Origin: Streptomyces sp. 378
GTDB lineage: Bacteria; Actinomycetota; Actinomycetes; Streptomycetales; Streptomycetaceae
Length of the DNA stretch: 64,000 bases
Assembly (NCBI RefSeq): GCF_030124145.1
Contig: NZ_JASKMS010000023.1
Location: 62,001 to 126,000 of the forward strand
Reading direction: 5' to 3'
Shown here: piece by piece, positions 7,721 through 17,024 of the stretch
Layout of the letters: every line of letters begins with the position of its first letter
Position numbering within the stretch: the first letter of the stretch is position 1
The notes under the pieces: model-generated
Told to the model about the DNA's origin: nothing
The model's input: the letters and a program-made list of their open reading frames with translations, nothing else
Databases searched by the model: none
Program-made: the position numbers and the translations under genes

Positions 7721-10700
7721 CGCGGCGGGCTCCCTCGGGGTCGTAGAGGACGGGGCTTGCGACGGTCACCGGGACCAGCCGGTCGCCCACGGGGGCGTAG
7801 AGTCGCTCACCGATGCGGTCCCGGCCGCCCTTGACCAGTGCGAGGGCGAAGGTCCGGCCGAGGGCCGCGCTGCGGTAACTGGACGTGACGTGGCCGAGCA
7901 TCGGCACGGGCGGCGCGGGCAGCACACTGTCGGCCACCAGATGCGTGCCCTCGGGGAGGAACGTGCCCGGGTCCTCCGGAAGCAGCCCGACCAGGTGCTT
8001 GCGGTCGGGGCGGACGGTGTCGGCACGGGCGTGGGACCGCTTGCCGATGAAGTCCCGCTTCTTCTTCGACACCACCCAGCTCATGCCGAGGTCCTGCGGC
8101 GTCACGGTGCCGTCGGTGTCCTGGCCGACGATCGGATAGCCCTTCTCGGCACGCAGGACGTGCATGGTCTCCGTGCCGTACGGGGTGATGCCGTACGGGG
8201 CGCCGGCCTCGTACAGCGCCTCCCACAGGGCGAGGGCCTGCCACGGCGACACGTTGATCTCGTAGGCGAGTTCACCGGAGAAGCTGATCCGGCACACGCG
8301 CGCGTCGATGCCGGCGACGGTCGTCTCGCGCCACGCCATGAACGGGAAGTCCTCGTTGGCGACGGCGAGTCGGGGGGCGAGCGAGCCGAGAACCTCGCGG
8401 GAGCGCGGGCCGACCAGGGCGACGGTGGCCCACTGCTCGGTCACCGAGGTGCAGTGGACGCGCAGTTCGGGCCACTCCGTCTGGAGCCACTCCTCCATCC
8501 AGTCCAGCACGGCGGCGGCGTTGCCCGTCGTGGTGGTGACCAGGTAGCGGTCCTGGTCGAGGCGGATCACCGTGCCGTCGTCGAAGACCATTCCGTCCGG
8601 GCGGCACATCACGCCGTAGCGGATCATGCCGACCTTCAGGGTGCTCATCATGTTGGTGTACAGCAGGTCGAGGAAGACGCCGGCGTCCGGGCCCTGGACG
8701 TCGATCTTGCCGAGGGTGGAGGCGTCCATGAAGGCGACGCCCTCACGGGCGGCGGCGCACTCGCGCAGGACGGCCGTCTCCATGTCCTCGCCGTCCTGCG
8801 GGTAGTACCAGGGCCGCTTCCACTGGCCGACGTTCTCGAAGAGGGCGCCGTGTGCGACATGCCACTCGTGCAGGGCGGTGGTGCGGATCGGGTCGAGCAG
8901 GGCACCGCGGTCGCGGCCGGCGAGAGCGGCGAAGGAGACCGGGGTGTACGGCGGACGGAACGTGGTCGTGCCGAGCGCGCGGATGTCCACGCCCAGCAGT
9001 TCGGCGACCACACCGCTGGCCAGGACGCCGGAGGTCTTGCCCTGGTCGTTCGCCGTACCGGCCGTGGTGTAGCGCTTGGTGTGCTCGACGGAGCGCATGC
9101 CGGCCCCGGTCGCCCGGGCCAAATCGTCGACGGTGACGTCGCGTTGCAGGTCGACGAAGCGAGGGGCGCCTTCCCGGCCCGGGACGGTGAACACCCGCAT
9201 GGGCGGCGTCTGCGGCGGCGTGGCCACCTGGGGCAGCCGGACCTCCCCCGGGGTGTAGCCCTCGGCCTCCAGGGCGCGGGAAGCGGCGGCGGCCCCCTGG
9301 GCGAGAACGCTCGCCAGGTCGAAGACACCGCTCGCGCCGCCCGCGACCTCGACGGCCTGACGGCAGGTGTCGGGGACGAAGGTGCCGAGCTCCTCGTCGT
9401 AGCGGAGCTTGCCTCCCGCCTGGCTGAACAGGTGCGCCACCGGGTTCCAGCCGCCGGAGACCAGGAGCAGGTCGGCGGCGAACTCCCGCTGCCGTGTGCA
9501 CTGTCCGTACGGGGCGACGGTCACGGAGGTGAGCCGGGGGGCGCCCTCCGTGGCGGTGACGGCGTGCCCCGTCAGCACCTCGATGCCTGCCTGCCGGGCG
9601 CGCGTCGCCCACTCCCCCGGTTCGGTGCGGGTGTCGACGACGGCCTCGATGGCCACGCCCGCCGCCGCGAGGTCGAGGGCGGCCGCGTAGGCGCTGTCGT
9701 TGGTGGTGAAGACGACCGCGTGGCGGCCGGGCAGGACGCCGTGGCGGTGGGCGTAGGCGCGGGCCGACGCGGCCAGCATCACGCCGGGGCGGTCGTTGTC
9801 CGCGAAGGCCAGCGAGCGTTCGTGGGCGCCGGTGGCGAGGACGACGCGGCGGGCGCGGACGCGCCAGACGCGTTCGCGGGAGACGTTCTCGGCGGCTTGG
9901 GCGCCGAGGTGGTTCGTGCGGCGCTCCACGGCGAGCAGGTGATTGTCGTCGTAGTAGCCGAAGACGGTGGTGCGGCGCAGGACACGGACGCCGGAGGCGG
10001 CGTCGAGCCGGGCGGTCGTCTCGGTCACCCAGTCGAGGTGTTCGCCGGTGCCGAGGAGGCTGCCGCCGGGTTCCGGCCGGTCGTCGGCGAGGATGACGCG
10101 GGCACCCGATCGGGCGGCGGCTTCCGCCGCGGCGAGTCCGGCCGGGCCCGCGCCCACGACCAGGAGGTCGCAGTGGGTGTGCACGGCGTCGTAGCGGGCC
10201 GGGTCCGGGTCGGTGGCGAGGCGGCCCTGGCCGGGGAGGCTCGTCGCGACCAGGCCGTCGTAGAGCTCGACGGTGCTGGCGGGGAGCATGGGCTCGGGGA
10301 AGGGCGCCTCGATCTGGATGACGGCGTTGGGCTCCTCCGCGCCGGCCGAGAAGATGCCCCGCGGGCGGCCCAGCTTGATGCTGGTGCCGGTCTGGATGAC
10401 GCCGTTGGCGAGGAGGGCGGAGGCGAGGGTGTCGCCCTTGTAGCCCTGGTATGCGGTGCCGTCGAAGGTGAAGGTGAGCGGGGCGTCGCGGTGGACTCTG
10501 CCGAGGGTGGGGTGGCGGAACGGCTGGCCTGAATCGCCCCCGCCACCCCTGCCCTTCCCACCCTGAAGGGGCTCCGCCCCTTCGACCTCGCTGGGGGCTG
10601 CTCCCCCGGGCCCCCGCGGAGGCTTCGCACCCTGCTCCCCCACCGGGGCCGCCGCCCCGGACCCTGCTTCGGCCTGGGCGGCCTCGTCCTCAAGCGCCGG

Positions 10701-11045
10701 ACGGGCTGATGGTGCCGGAGCCGGCTGGAAGGTGACGGGGCGCGGCTCCGGAGCGCCCGCCCGCCGTTCAACCGTTTCCGGGCGTTCCTCACCCGCCCGG
10801 TACACCGTCAGGATCTCGTTCGTCGATGTGTCCCGCACCGCGTTGAACCAGCGGCGGCAGCCCGCCGCATGGCTCCAGCGCTCGGCGAAGGGGCCCCTCG
10901 GGTTGTCGCGGAAGAAGAGGTAGCGGGCCCACTCCTCGTCGGTGAGGGAGGAGGGGTCCTGCGGGTACGGCACGTGGGCCTGGCCGCCGTAGTGGAACTC
11001 GGCCTCGTCGCGGGGCCCGCACCACGGGCAGTCGATCAGCAGCAT
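7713..11045 (-). CDS. soxA: Fused sarcosine oxidase delta-alpha subunit (SoxD-SoxA)
   Basis: A single 1110-residue frame. Residues 1-about 88 are a complete SoxD zinc subunit (C6, C9, C63; ends near TVYRAGEE). Residues about 173-1110 are a complete SoxA: the QPFRHPTLGRVHRD start, ferredoxin-like fold, LLVVGAGPAGLAAAEAA dinucleotide site and C-terminal GcvT/THF-binding domain. They are normally two genes with a short overlap. Here they are joined without a stop by an 85-residue Ala/Pro/Gly-rich linker whose residues 113-160 are encoded by a palindromic repeat. ATG 11045 has AGGGAG upstream. An internal GTG (codon 135) might still allow separate SoxA. The enzyme oxidises sarcosine to glycine, H2O2 and methylene-THF or formaldehyde. 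Confidence 0.88.
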   Translation of the reverse strand: MLLIDCPWCGPRDEAEFHYGGQAHVPYPQDPSSLTDEEWARYLFFRDNPRGPFAERWSHAAGCRRWFNAVRDTSTNEILTVYRAGEERPETVERRAGAPEPRPVTFQPAPAPSARPALEDEAAQAEAGSGAAAPVGEQGAKPPRGPGGAAPSEVEGAEPLQGGKGRGGGGDSGQPFRHPTLGRVHRDAPLTFTFDGTAYQGYKGDTLASALLANGVIQTGTSIKLGRPRGIFSAGAEEPNAVIQIEAPFPEPMLPASTVELYDGLVATSLPGQGRLATDPDPARYDAVHTHCDLLVVGAGPAGLAAAEAAARSGARVILADDRPEPGGSLLGTGEHLDWVTETTARLDAASGVRVLRRTTVFGYYDDNHLLAVERRTNHLGAQAAENVSRERVWRVRARRVVLATGAHERSLAFADNDRPGVMLAASARAYAHRHGVLPGRHAVVFTTNDSAYAAALDLAAAGVAIEAVVDTRTEPGEWATRARQAGIEVLTGHAVTATEGAPRLTSVTVAPYGQCTRQREFAADLLLVSGGWNPVAHLFSQAGGKLRYDEELGTFVPDTCRQAVEVAGGASGVFDLASVLAQGAAAASRALEAEGYTPGEVRLPQVATPPQTPPMRVFTVPGREGAPRFVDLQRDVTVDDLARATGAGMRSVEHTKRYTTAGTANDQGKTSGVLASGVVAELLGVDIRALGTTTFRPPYTPVSFAALAGRDRGALLDPIRTTALHEWHVAHGALFENVGQWKRPWYYPQDGEDMETAVLRECAAAREGVAFMDASTLGKIDVQGPDAGVFLDLLYTNMMSTLKVGMIRYGVMCRPDGMVFDDGTVIRLDQDRYLVTTTTGNAAAVLDWMEEWLQTEWPELRVHCTSVTEQWATVALVGPRSREVLGSLAPRLAVANEDFPFMAWRETTVAGIDARVCRISFSGELAYEINVSPWQALALWEALYEAGAPYGITPYGTETMHVLRAEKGYPIVGQDTDGTVTPQDLGMSWVVSKKKRDFIGKRSHARADTVRPDRKHLVGLLPEDPGTFLPEGTHLVADSVLPAPPVPMLGHVTSSYRSAALGRTFALALVKGGRDRIGERLYAPVGDRLVPVTVASPVLYDPEGARRDG
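10566..10709. repeat. Palindromic dispersed repeat inside soxDA
   Basis: Three hairpins in a row (AAGGGGC/GCCCCTT at 10566-10582, GGGGG/CCCCC at 10593-10607, CCGGGGC/GCCCCGG at 10643-10660) followed by CCTCAAGCGCCGGACGGGCT. The last motif and the overall plan match an intergenic repeat that I recall as common in Streptomyces genomes. Its presence within an open frame, exactly at the soxD/soxA joint, is unusual. Confidence 0.7.
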
Positions 11046-11065
11046 GGGTCGGCTCCCTGATGGTC

Positions 11066-12298
11066 CTAGTGGGCGACCGCGGCCGCGCCGTGCTCGTCGA
11101 CGAGCGCGCCGGTGGTGAAACGGTCGAGCGAGAAGGGGGCGTTCAGCGGATGCGGTGTGTCGTGGGCGATGGTGTGGGCGTAGACCCAGCCCACGCCCGG
11201 AGTGGCCTTGAAACCACCGGTTCCCCACCCGCAGTTGAGGTAGAGGTTGTCGACCGGGCTGAGGCCGATGATCGGTGAGGCGTCGGGGCTGACGTCGACG
11301 ATGCCGCCCCAGGTGCGCAGGACGTGGGCGCGGGCGAAGACCGGGAAGAGCTCCAGGGCCGCCGACATCTGCTCTTCGATGATGTGGAAGGCGCCGCGCT
11401 GGGTGTAGGAGTTGTACGCGTCGATGCCCGCGCCCATCACCAGCTCGCCCTTGTGGGCCTGGCTGACGTACACATGGACCGCGTTGGACATGACGACCGT
11501 CGGGTGCACCGGCTCCAGCAGCTCCGACACCAGGGCCTGCAGGGGGTGGCTCTGGACGGGGAGTTCGACGCCGGCCATGGCCGCCAGGACCGAGGTGTGG
11601 CCCGCCGAGCAGAGCGCGACCTTGCCCGCCGCGATCGGGCCGCGGGTGGTCCGGACTCCCACCACCCGGTTGCCGACAACATCGAGGCCGGTCACCTCGC
11701 AGTTCTGGATGATGTCGATCCCGGCGGCGTCGGCGGAGCGGGCCAGGCCCCACGCCACGTGGTCGTGCTTGGCGATGCCCGCGCGCGGCTGGTAGGTCGC
11801 GCCCAGGACCGGATAGCGCACGTCCGGGGAGATGTTCACGATCGGGCAGACTTCCTTGACGCCGTCCGCGTCGAGCCACTCGGCGTCCACGCCGTTGAGG
11901 CGGTTGGCCTCGACGCGGCGCACGCTGTCGCGGACGTCCTGGAGGCTGTGGGCGAGGTTCAGCACGCCACGCTGGGAGAACAGGATCGGGTAGTCGAGTT
12001 CGTCCGCCAGCCCCTCCCAGAGCTTGAGCGCGTGCTCGTAGATGCCGGCGCTCTCGTCCCACAGGTAGTTGGAGCGGATGATCGTGGTGTTGCGGGCCAT
12101 GTTGCCGCCCGCCAGCCAGCCCTTCTCCAGCACGGCGACGTTGGTGATGCCGTGGTTCTTCGCCAGGTAGTGGGCGGTGGCCAGGCCGTGGCCGCCGCCG
12201 CCCACGACGACGACGTCGTACGAGCGCTTCGGCTCGGGGTTGCGCCACAGCCAGTCGGGGTGTTCGGGGAGCTCGGCGCCGGGGGTGCGGGGGCTCAT
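11066..12298 (-). CDS. soxB: Sarcosine oxidase beta subunit
   Basis: A 410-residue FAD/FMN-binding subunit where sarcosine is oxidised. It has the VVVVGGGGHGLATAHYL nucleotide-binding motif near residue 30, the KHDHVAWG segment expected to bear the covalent FMN, and the GIVDVSPDASPIIG and NCGWGTGGFKATPG C-terminal signatures. Length is typical. Its ATG overlaps glyA's stop by 4 bp, and soxDA follows after 20 bases, so this is the middle of a tightly coupled operon: dmg oxidase, folD, glyA, soxB, soxDA, soxG. Confidence 0.96.
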   Translation of the reverse strand: MSPRTPGAELPEHPDWLWRNPEPKRSYDVVVVGGGGHGLATAHYLAKNHGITNVAVLEKGWLAGGNMARNTTIIRSNYLWDESAGIYEHALKLWEGLADELDYPILFSQRGVLNLAHSLQDVRDSVRRVEANRLNGVDAEWLDADGVKEVCPIVNISPDVRYPVLGATYQPRAGIAKHDHVAWGLARSADAAGIDIIQNCEVTGLDVVGNRVVGVRTTRGPIAAGKVALCSAGHTSVLAAMAGVELPVQSHPLQALVSELLEPVHPTVVMSNAVHVYVSQAHKGELVMGAGIDAYNSYTQRGAFHIIEEQMSAALELFPVFARAHVLRTWGGIVDVSPDASPIIGLSPVDNLYLNCGWGTGGFKATPGVGWVYAHTIAHDTPHPLNAPFSLDRFTTGALVDEHGAAAVAH

Positions 12299-13578
12299 CG
12301 GGCGTCTCCGTCTTCGGACAGGTGGGGGTAGAGCGGGTGCTTGGCCGCCAGGGCCTCCGTGCGGGCGCGCAGGGCCGTCACGTCCGGCTTCGGCTGAAGG
12401 GCGAGGGCGATCACGTCCGCCACCTCGGCGAAGTCCGCCTCGGTGAAGCCGCGGGTGGCCAGTGCCGGGGTGCCGATCCGCAGGCCCGAGGTGACCATGG
12501 GCGGGCGCGGGTCGAAGGGCACGGCATTGCGGTTGACGGTGATGCCGACCTCGTGGAGCAGGTCCTCGGCCTGCCGGCCGTCGAGCTCCGAGTCGTGCAG
12601 GTCGACCAGGACCAGGTGGACGTCGGTGCCTCCGGTCAGGACCTTCACCCCGGCCGCCGCCGCGTCGGGCAGGGAGAGACGTTCGGCGAGGATGCGGGAA
12701 CCGGCGAGCGTCCGGGCCTGGCGTTCGGCGAACTCCGGTGACGCGGCGACCCTGAACGACACCGCCTTCGCGGCGATGACGTGCTCCAGGGGGCCGCCCT
12801 GCATACCGGGGAACACCGCTGAGTTGATCTTCTTGGCGAGGTCGGCCTCGTTGGTGAGGATGACGCCGCCGCGCGGGCCGCCGAGTGTCTTGTGGGTCGT
12901 GGTGGTCGTGACGTGGGCGTGCGGTACGGGGTTGGGGTGCAGGCCCGCCGCCACCAGCCCCGCGAAGTGCGCCATGTCGACCATCAGCAGGGCGCCCACG
13001 TCGTCGGCGATCCTGCGGAACTCCGCGAAGTCCAGCTGCCTCGGGTACGCCGACCAGCCCGCGATGATCATCTTGGGGCGGTGTTCCTTGGCGAGCCGCT
13101 CGACCTCGTCCATGTCAACGAGGTTGTCCGCCTCGGACACGTGGTACGGCACGACGTTGAGCATCTTGCCGCTGTAGTTGATGCGCATGCCGTGGGTGAG
13201 GTGCCCGCCGTGCGCGAGGTCGAGTCCGAGGACGGTGTCGCCGGGCTGGAGCAGGGCGAAGAAGACGGCGGTGTTCGCCTGAGCACCCGAGTGCGGCTGC
13301 ACGTTGGCGAAGCCCGCTCCGAAGAGGGACTTGATCCGCTCGATCGCCAGCCGCTCGGTGACGTCGACGTGTTCGCAGCCGCCGTAGTAGCGGCGGCCCG
13401 GGTAGCCCTCGGCGTACTTGTTGGTCGCGACCGAGCCCTGCGCTTCCATCACGGCGGTGGGCGCGAAGTTCTCGGAGGCGATCATCTCCAGCGTGGACTG
13501 CTGGCGGTGCAGTTCGGCGCGGAGCGCGGCGTGGACCTCGGGGTCCAGCTCCGCCAGGGGGGTGTTCAGCGCGTTCAT
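12295..13578 (-). CDS. glyA: Serine hydroxymethyltransferase
   Basis: Converts glycine plus methylene-THF to serine. The 427-residue protein has the STLEMIASENF start region and the TTTTHKTLGGPRGG loop with the PLP lysine. The start is ATG 13578, which overlaps the folD stop by 4 bp; the open frame extends upstream but that part is a shadow of folD. Between folD and soxB, its job is to combine the glycine and the one-carbon units made by sarcosine oxidation into serine for SdaA. Confidence 0.96.
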   Translation of the reverse strand: MNALNTPLAELDPEVHAALRAELHRQQSTLEMIASENFAPTAVMEAQGSVATNKYAEGYPGRRYYGGCEHVDVTERLAIERIKSLFGAGFANVQPHSGAQANTAVFFALLQPGDTVLGLDLAHGGHLTHGMRINYSGKMLNVVPYHVSEADNLVDMDEVERLAKEHRPKMIIAGWSAYPRQLDFAEFRRIADDVGALLMVDMAHFAGLVAAGLHPNPVPHAHVTTTTTHKTLGGPRGGVILTNEADLAKKINSAVFPGMQGGPLEHVIAAKAVSFRVAASPEFAERQARTLAGSRILAERLSLPDAAAAGVKVLTGGTDVHLVLVDLHDSELDGRQAEDLLHEVGITVNRNAVPFDPRPPMVTSGLRIGTPALATRGFTEADFAEVADVIALALQPKPDVTALRARTEALAAKHPLYPHLSEDGDAR

Positions 13579-14435
13579 ACGGCGTTCGCGTTCCTCTCGG
13601 CGGCCTCGACGACATTGGCGAGCAGCATGGCCCGGGTCATCGGGCCCACGCCCCCGGGCATCGGCGCCAGCCATCCGGCGACCTGGGCGGCGTCCGGGTG
13701 GATGTCGCCGACCAGCCCCTGGTCGGTGCGGGTGATACCGACATCGAGGACGGCCGCGCCGGGGCGCAGCATGTCCTTGGTGATCAAGCCGGGCGAGCCG
13801 GCGGCCGCGACGACGATGTCCGCCTCGCGTACGTGCCAGGCCAGGCCCTTGGTGCCGGTGTGGCAGAGGGTGACGGTGGCGTTCTCGGACCGGCGGGTGA
13901 GGAGGAGTCCGATGGGCCGTCCGACGGTGATGCCCCGGCCGATCACGCACACCCGCGCTCCGTCGAGCGGCACGTCGTGGCGGCGGAGCAGTTCGACGAT
14001 GCCGCGCGGGGTGCACGGCAGCGGGGCCTCGACGCCGAGGACGAGCCGGCCGAGGTTGACGGGGTGCAGTCCGTCGGCGTCCTTGGCCGGGTCCATGCGT
14101 TCCAGTACGGCGCCCGCGTCGAGGTGGCGCGGCAGCGGGAGCTGGACGATGTAGCCGGTGCAGGCGGGGTCGGCGTTGAGTTCGTCGATCGTCTCCTCGA
14201 CCTGCTGCTGCGAGGCGTCGGCGGGCAGCTCCCGGCGGAGGGAGGCGATGCCGACCTGTGCGCAGTCGCGGTGCTTGCCGCCGACGTAGGCGTGGCTGCC
14301 GGGGTCGTCGCCGACCAGGACGGTGCCCAGGCCCGGCGCACGGCCCGTGACGGCGGCCGACTTGGCGACCCGCTCGGCGAGTTCGCGGCGGATGGTGGCG
14401 GCAGTGGCCTTGCCGTCAAGGAGTTGTGCAGTCAC
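13575..14435 (-). CDS. folD: Methylene-THF dehydrogenase / cyclohydrolase
   Basis: The 286-residue bifunctional enzyme takes methylene-THF to 10-formyl-THF. Visible signatures are the YVGGKHRDC catalytic-lysine region, the PLPRHLDA segment and the GRGITVGRPIGLLL NADP-binding stretch. It is the second gene of the operon headed by dimethylglycine oxidase and overlaps glyA by 4 bp. It feeds PurU, which is on its own regulated promoter. Streptomyces normally carries a housekeeping folD too, so this is likely a catabolic copy. Confidence 0.95.
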   Translation of the reverse strand: MTAQLLDGKATAATIRRELAERVAKSAAVTGRAPGLGTVLVGDDPGSHAYVGGKHRDCAQVGIASLRRELPADASQQQVEETIDELNADPACTGYIVQLPLPRHLDAGAVLERMDPAKDADGLHPVNLGRLVLGVEAPLPCTPRGIVELLRRHDVPLDGARVCVIGRGITVGRPIGLLLTRRSENATVTLCHTGTKGLAWHVREADIVVAAAGSPGLITKDMLRPGAAVLDVGITRTDQGLVGDIHPDAAQVAGWLAPMPGGVGPMTRAMLLANVVEAAERNANAV

Positions 14436-14480
14436 CTGGAGTTCCTTCCAACGAGCGGTGGCCGAATGCCCTCCGAACCA

Positions 14481-14550
14481 AGGGGCGCGGGGCTGTGGCG
14501 ATCAGCTGCTTCGCCGCGGGGCGCGACCAGCCACAACGGATCCGCAGACG
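14481..14550. repeat. Dispersed GC-rich repeat between dmg oxidase and folD
   Basis: The stretch from AGGGGCGCGGGGCTGT through GCGCGACCAGCCACAA to CCGCAGACG resembles a second intergenic repeat type that I recall as common in Streptomyces. It fills nearly all of the 120-base gap between the dimethylglycine oxidase stop and folD, and contains only short imperfect inverted arms. It could act as a processing or attenuation site within the operon. Confidence 0.55.
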
Positions 14551-14555
14551 AGGTC

Positions 14556-16994
14556 TCAGCCACGAAGACGGGACATGGCCGGATCGAACAGCGGCTCTTC
14601 GGCAACGACAGCCTCGACGCTCTGGTCGAAGTACCCGATATGCACAATCGTCCCCGGAGCGGCCAGCTCAGTCGGCAGCCACGCATAGGCGATGCCCTTG
14701 CCGATCGTGTAGCCGTACGCCGCACTCGTGACGTACCCGACCGCGCGGTCACCGTCGTACACCGGCTCCTTGCCCATCACGACCGCCCGCGGGTCGTCGA
14801 TCGTGAGGCAGGTGAGCTTGCGCCGTACGTCGGCCTTGCGCCGCTCCAGTGCCGCCTTGCCGATGAAGTCGTCCTTGTCGAGCTTGACGGCGAATCCGAC
14901 GCCGGCTTCGTAGGGGTCGTGCTCGTAGGTCATGTCCGTGCCGAAGGAGCGGTAGCCCTTCTCCAGGCGGAGGCTGTTGAAGGCCCCGCGGCCGGCCGCG
15001 ATGCCGCCGAGGGGCTCGGCCGCCCGCCACAGCGTGTCCCACAGTTTCACCCCCAGGTCGGCAGTGGTGTACAGCTCCCAGCCGAGCTCGCCGACATAGC
15101 TCAGCCGCATCGCGGTGACGGGGACGGAGCCGATGTGGGCGCGCTTGGTCCGGAAGTACTTCAGGCCGGTCGCCGAGAAGTCGGCGTCGGTGAGCGGCTG
15201 GAGGACGTCGCGGGCGCGCGGGCCCCACAGGCCGATACAGCAGGTGCCGGGGGTGATGTCGCGGACCTGGACCGTGCCGTCGGCGGGGAGGTGACGGGTG
15301 AACCAGTCGAGGTCCAGGTTGCCGTTGGCGCCGACCTGGAAGACGTCGGGGGCCAGCCGGGCGACGGTGATGTCGCTGCGGATGCCGCCGTCGTGGTCGA
15401 GCAGCAGCGTGTAGGTCACCGAGCCGACGGACTTGGCGACCTTGCCGGTGCACAGCCGCTCCAGGAACTCGCCGGCACCGCGCCCGCTGACCTCGAGCCG
15501 TTTGAGGGCCGTCATGTCGTACATCGCGACGGTCTCGCGGGTGGTCTGGGCCTCGGCGGCGACGATGGGCGACCAGTACCGCGCGGCCCAGTCGTTGGGG
15601 GTGACGATGGAGCGGCCCTCGACCAGGCCCGCGTTGGCCTCGTACCACTGGGGGCGCTCCCAGCCGTTCGCCTCCAGGAAGAAGGCGCCCAGCTCCTGCT
15701 GGCGGGCGTGGAACGGGCTCGTGCGGATCGGGCGCGGGTCCCCCGACGGCTGGAGGGGGTGGAGGATGTCGTAGACCTCGACGAAGTTCTGGCAGTCGCG
15801 GGCCAGCACGTACTCCGGCGAGAGCTGGTGCGGCTCGAAGCGGTTGACGTCGCACTCGTGCAGGTCGAACGAGGAGCAGTAGCCGTCGACCAGCCACTCG
15901 GCCATGGCCCGTCCGACGCCCGCGGAGTGGGTGACCCAGACGGCCTCGGCGACCCAGAAGCCCTTGACGTCCGGGGATTCGCCGAGCAGCGGCAGGCCGT
16001 CGGTGGTGAAGGAGAACAGGCCGTTGATGCCCTCTTCGACCTTGGCGTCCTTCGTCGCGGGGAGCAGCGACCGGGTCTCGTTCCAGGCCTCCTCGAAGTC
16101 CTCCTCGGTGAACTTCAGGACGGACGGCATCTCGTCGGCCTCGTCCACGGAGAGGATGTCGTCGGCCGAGATCGGCATCGGGCGGTGGCCGTAGGAGCCG
16201 ATGCCCAGGGCGTCGAAGCGGTCCCGGTAGTAGAGGTCGGCGTCCTGGTGGCGCAGGATCGGGCGGACCGCCTCCTGCGTCTGGCCGACCAGGGCCGGTA
16301 CCGGGCCCGTCCAGGCGAGTTGGTGGCCGAGCGGCGTGAGGGGGAGGTTCATGCCGACCATGCGGGCGATCTTCGGGCCCCAGATGCCGGCGCAGCACAC
16401 GACGATGTCGGCGGGGATCTCGCCCTGGTCGGTGAGGACGCCGGTCACCTCGCCGTCGGACCGTTGGACGTCGAGGACTTCGTGGCGGGCGAGGAAGCGC
16501 ACGCCGCGCTCGGTGGCCCGGCGGATCTGCGCCTCGACGGCGAGAACCGCCTTCGCGAGGCCGTCCGTGGGCACGAGAAGGCCCGCGAGGACCTTGTCCG
16601 GGTTGACGAGCGGGTGCTGTTCGACGCACTCCTCGGTGCTCAGCAGCCGGGACTCGATGCCCCAGGAGGCGAGCCAGCCGTGGCGCCGCTGCAGTTCCGT
16701 GACGCGCTCCGGGGTGGTCGCCACCTCAAGGCCCCCGACCTGCAGGAAGCAGGGCTGACCGTCCACGTCGAGCGAGCAGAACTTCTCGACGGTGTAACGG
16801 GCCATCTCGGTCATGGTCTTGGAGGGGTTGGTCTGGAAGACCAGACCCGGGGCGTGCGACGACGATCCTCCGGTGGCGGGCAGGGGGCCCTGGTCGACCA
16901 CGGTCACTTCGGTCCAGCCTCGCGCGGAGATCTCATCGGCGAGCGCTGCTCCCACGACGCCCGCTCCGATGATGACCACCCGGGGTCCCGCCAT
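14556..16994 (-). CDS. Dimethylglycine oxidase (FAD plus THF-binding domains)
   Basis: An 812-residue two-domain enzyme that closely follows the Arthrobacter globiformis dimethylglycine oxidase over its whole length. The N-terminal oxidase domain has VVIIGAGVVGAALAD and SSSHAPGLVFQTNP, where H47 is the expected covalent FAD ligand. From about residue 430 a GcvT-like domain (SYVGELGWELYT, SLRLEKGYRSFGTDM) binds THF. It oxidises dimethylglycine to sarcosine and transfers the carbon to folate through an internal tunnel in the known enzyme. It is the first gene of the six-gene operon running to soxG, with the tandem operator upstream. Confidence 0.93.
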   Translation of the reverse strand: MAGPRVVIIGAGVVGAALADEISARGWTEVTVVDQGPLPATGGSSSHAPGLVFQTNPSKTMTEMARYTVEKFCSLDVDGQPCFLQVGGLEVATTPERVTELQRRHGWLASWGIESRLLSTEECVEQHPLVNPDKVLAGLLVPTDGLAKAVLAVEAQIRRATERGVRFLARHEVLDVQRSDGEVTGVLTDQGEIPADIVVCCAGIWGPKIARMVGMNLPLTPLGHQLAWTGPVPALVGQTQEAVRPILRHQDADLYYRDRFDALGIGSYGHRPMPISADDILSVDEADEMPSVLKFTEEDFEEAWNETRSLLPATKDAKVEEGINGLFSFTTDGLPLLGESPDVKGFWVAEAVWVTHSAGVGRAMAEWLVDGYCSSFDLHECDVNRFEPHQLSPEYVLARDCQNFVEVYDILHPLQPSGDPRPIRTSPFHARQQELGAFFLEANGWERPQWYEANAGLVEGRSIVTPNDWAARYWSPIVAAEAQTTRETVAMYDMTALKRLEVSGRGAGEFLERLCTGKVAKSVGSVTYTLLLDHDGGIRSDITVARLAPDVFQVGANGNLDLDWFTRHLPADGTVQVRDITPGTCCIGLWGPRARDVLQPLTDADFSATGLKYFRTKRAHIGSVPVTAMRLSYVGELGWELYTTADLGVKLWDTLWRAAEPLGGIAAGRGAFNSLRLEKGYRSFGTDMTYEHDPYEAGVGFAVKLDKDDFIGKAALERRKADVRRKLTCLTIDDPRAVVMGKEPVYDGDRAVGYVTSAAYGYTIGKGIAYAWLPTELAAPGTIVHIGYFDQSVEAVVAEEPLFDPAMSRLRG

Positions 16995-17024
16995 CGCCGT
17001 ACCTCCGACGTTGAGAGCGATCCA

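Noticed and set aside
7374..10532. A 1052-codon plus-strand frame
   Set aside because: It lies entirely antisense to soxDA and soxG, and reads as Arg/Gly/Val-rich noise.
10441..10710. A separate non-coding RNA or terminator between soxD and soxA
   Set aside because: The hairpins are inside an uninterrupted reading frame. They are better described as a repeat that became coding.
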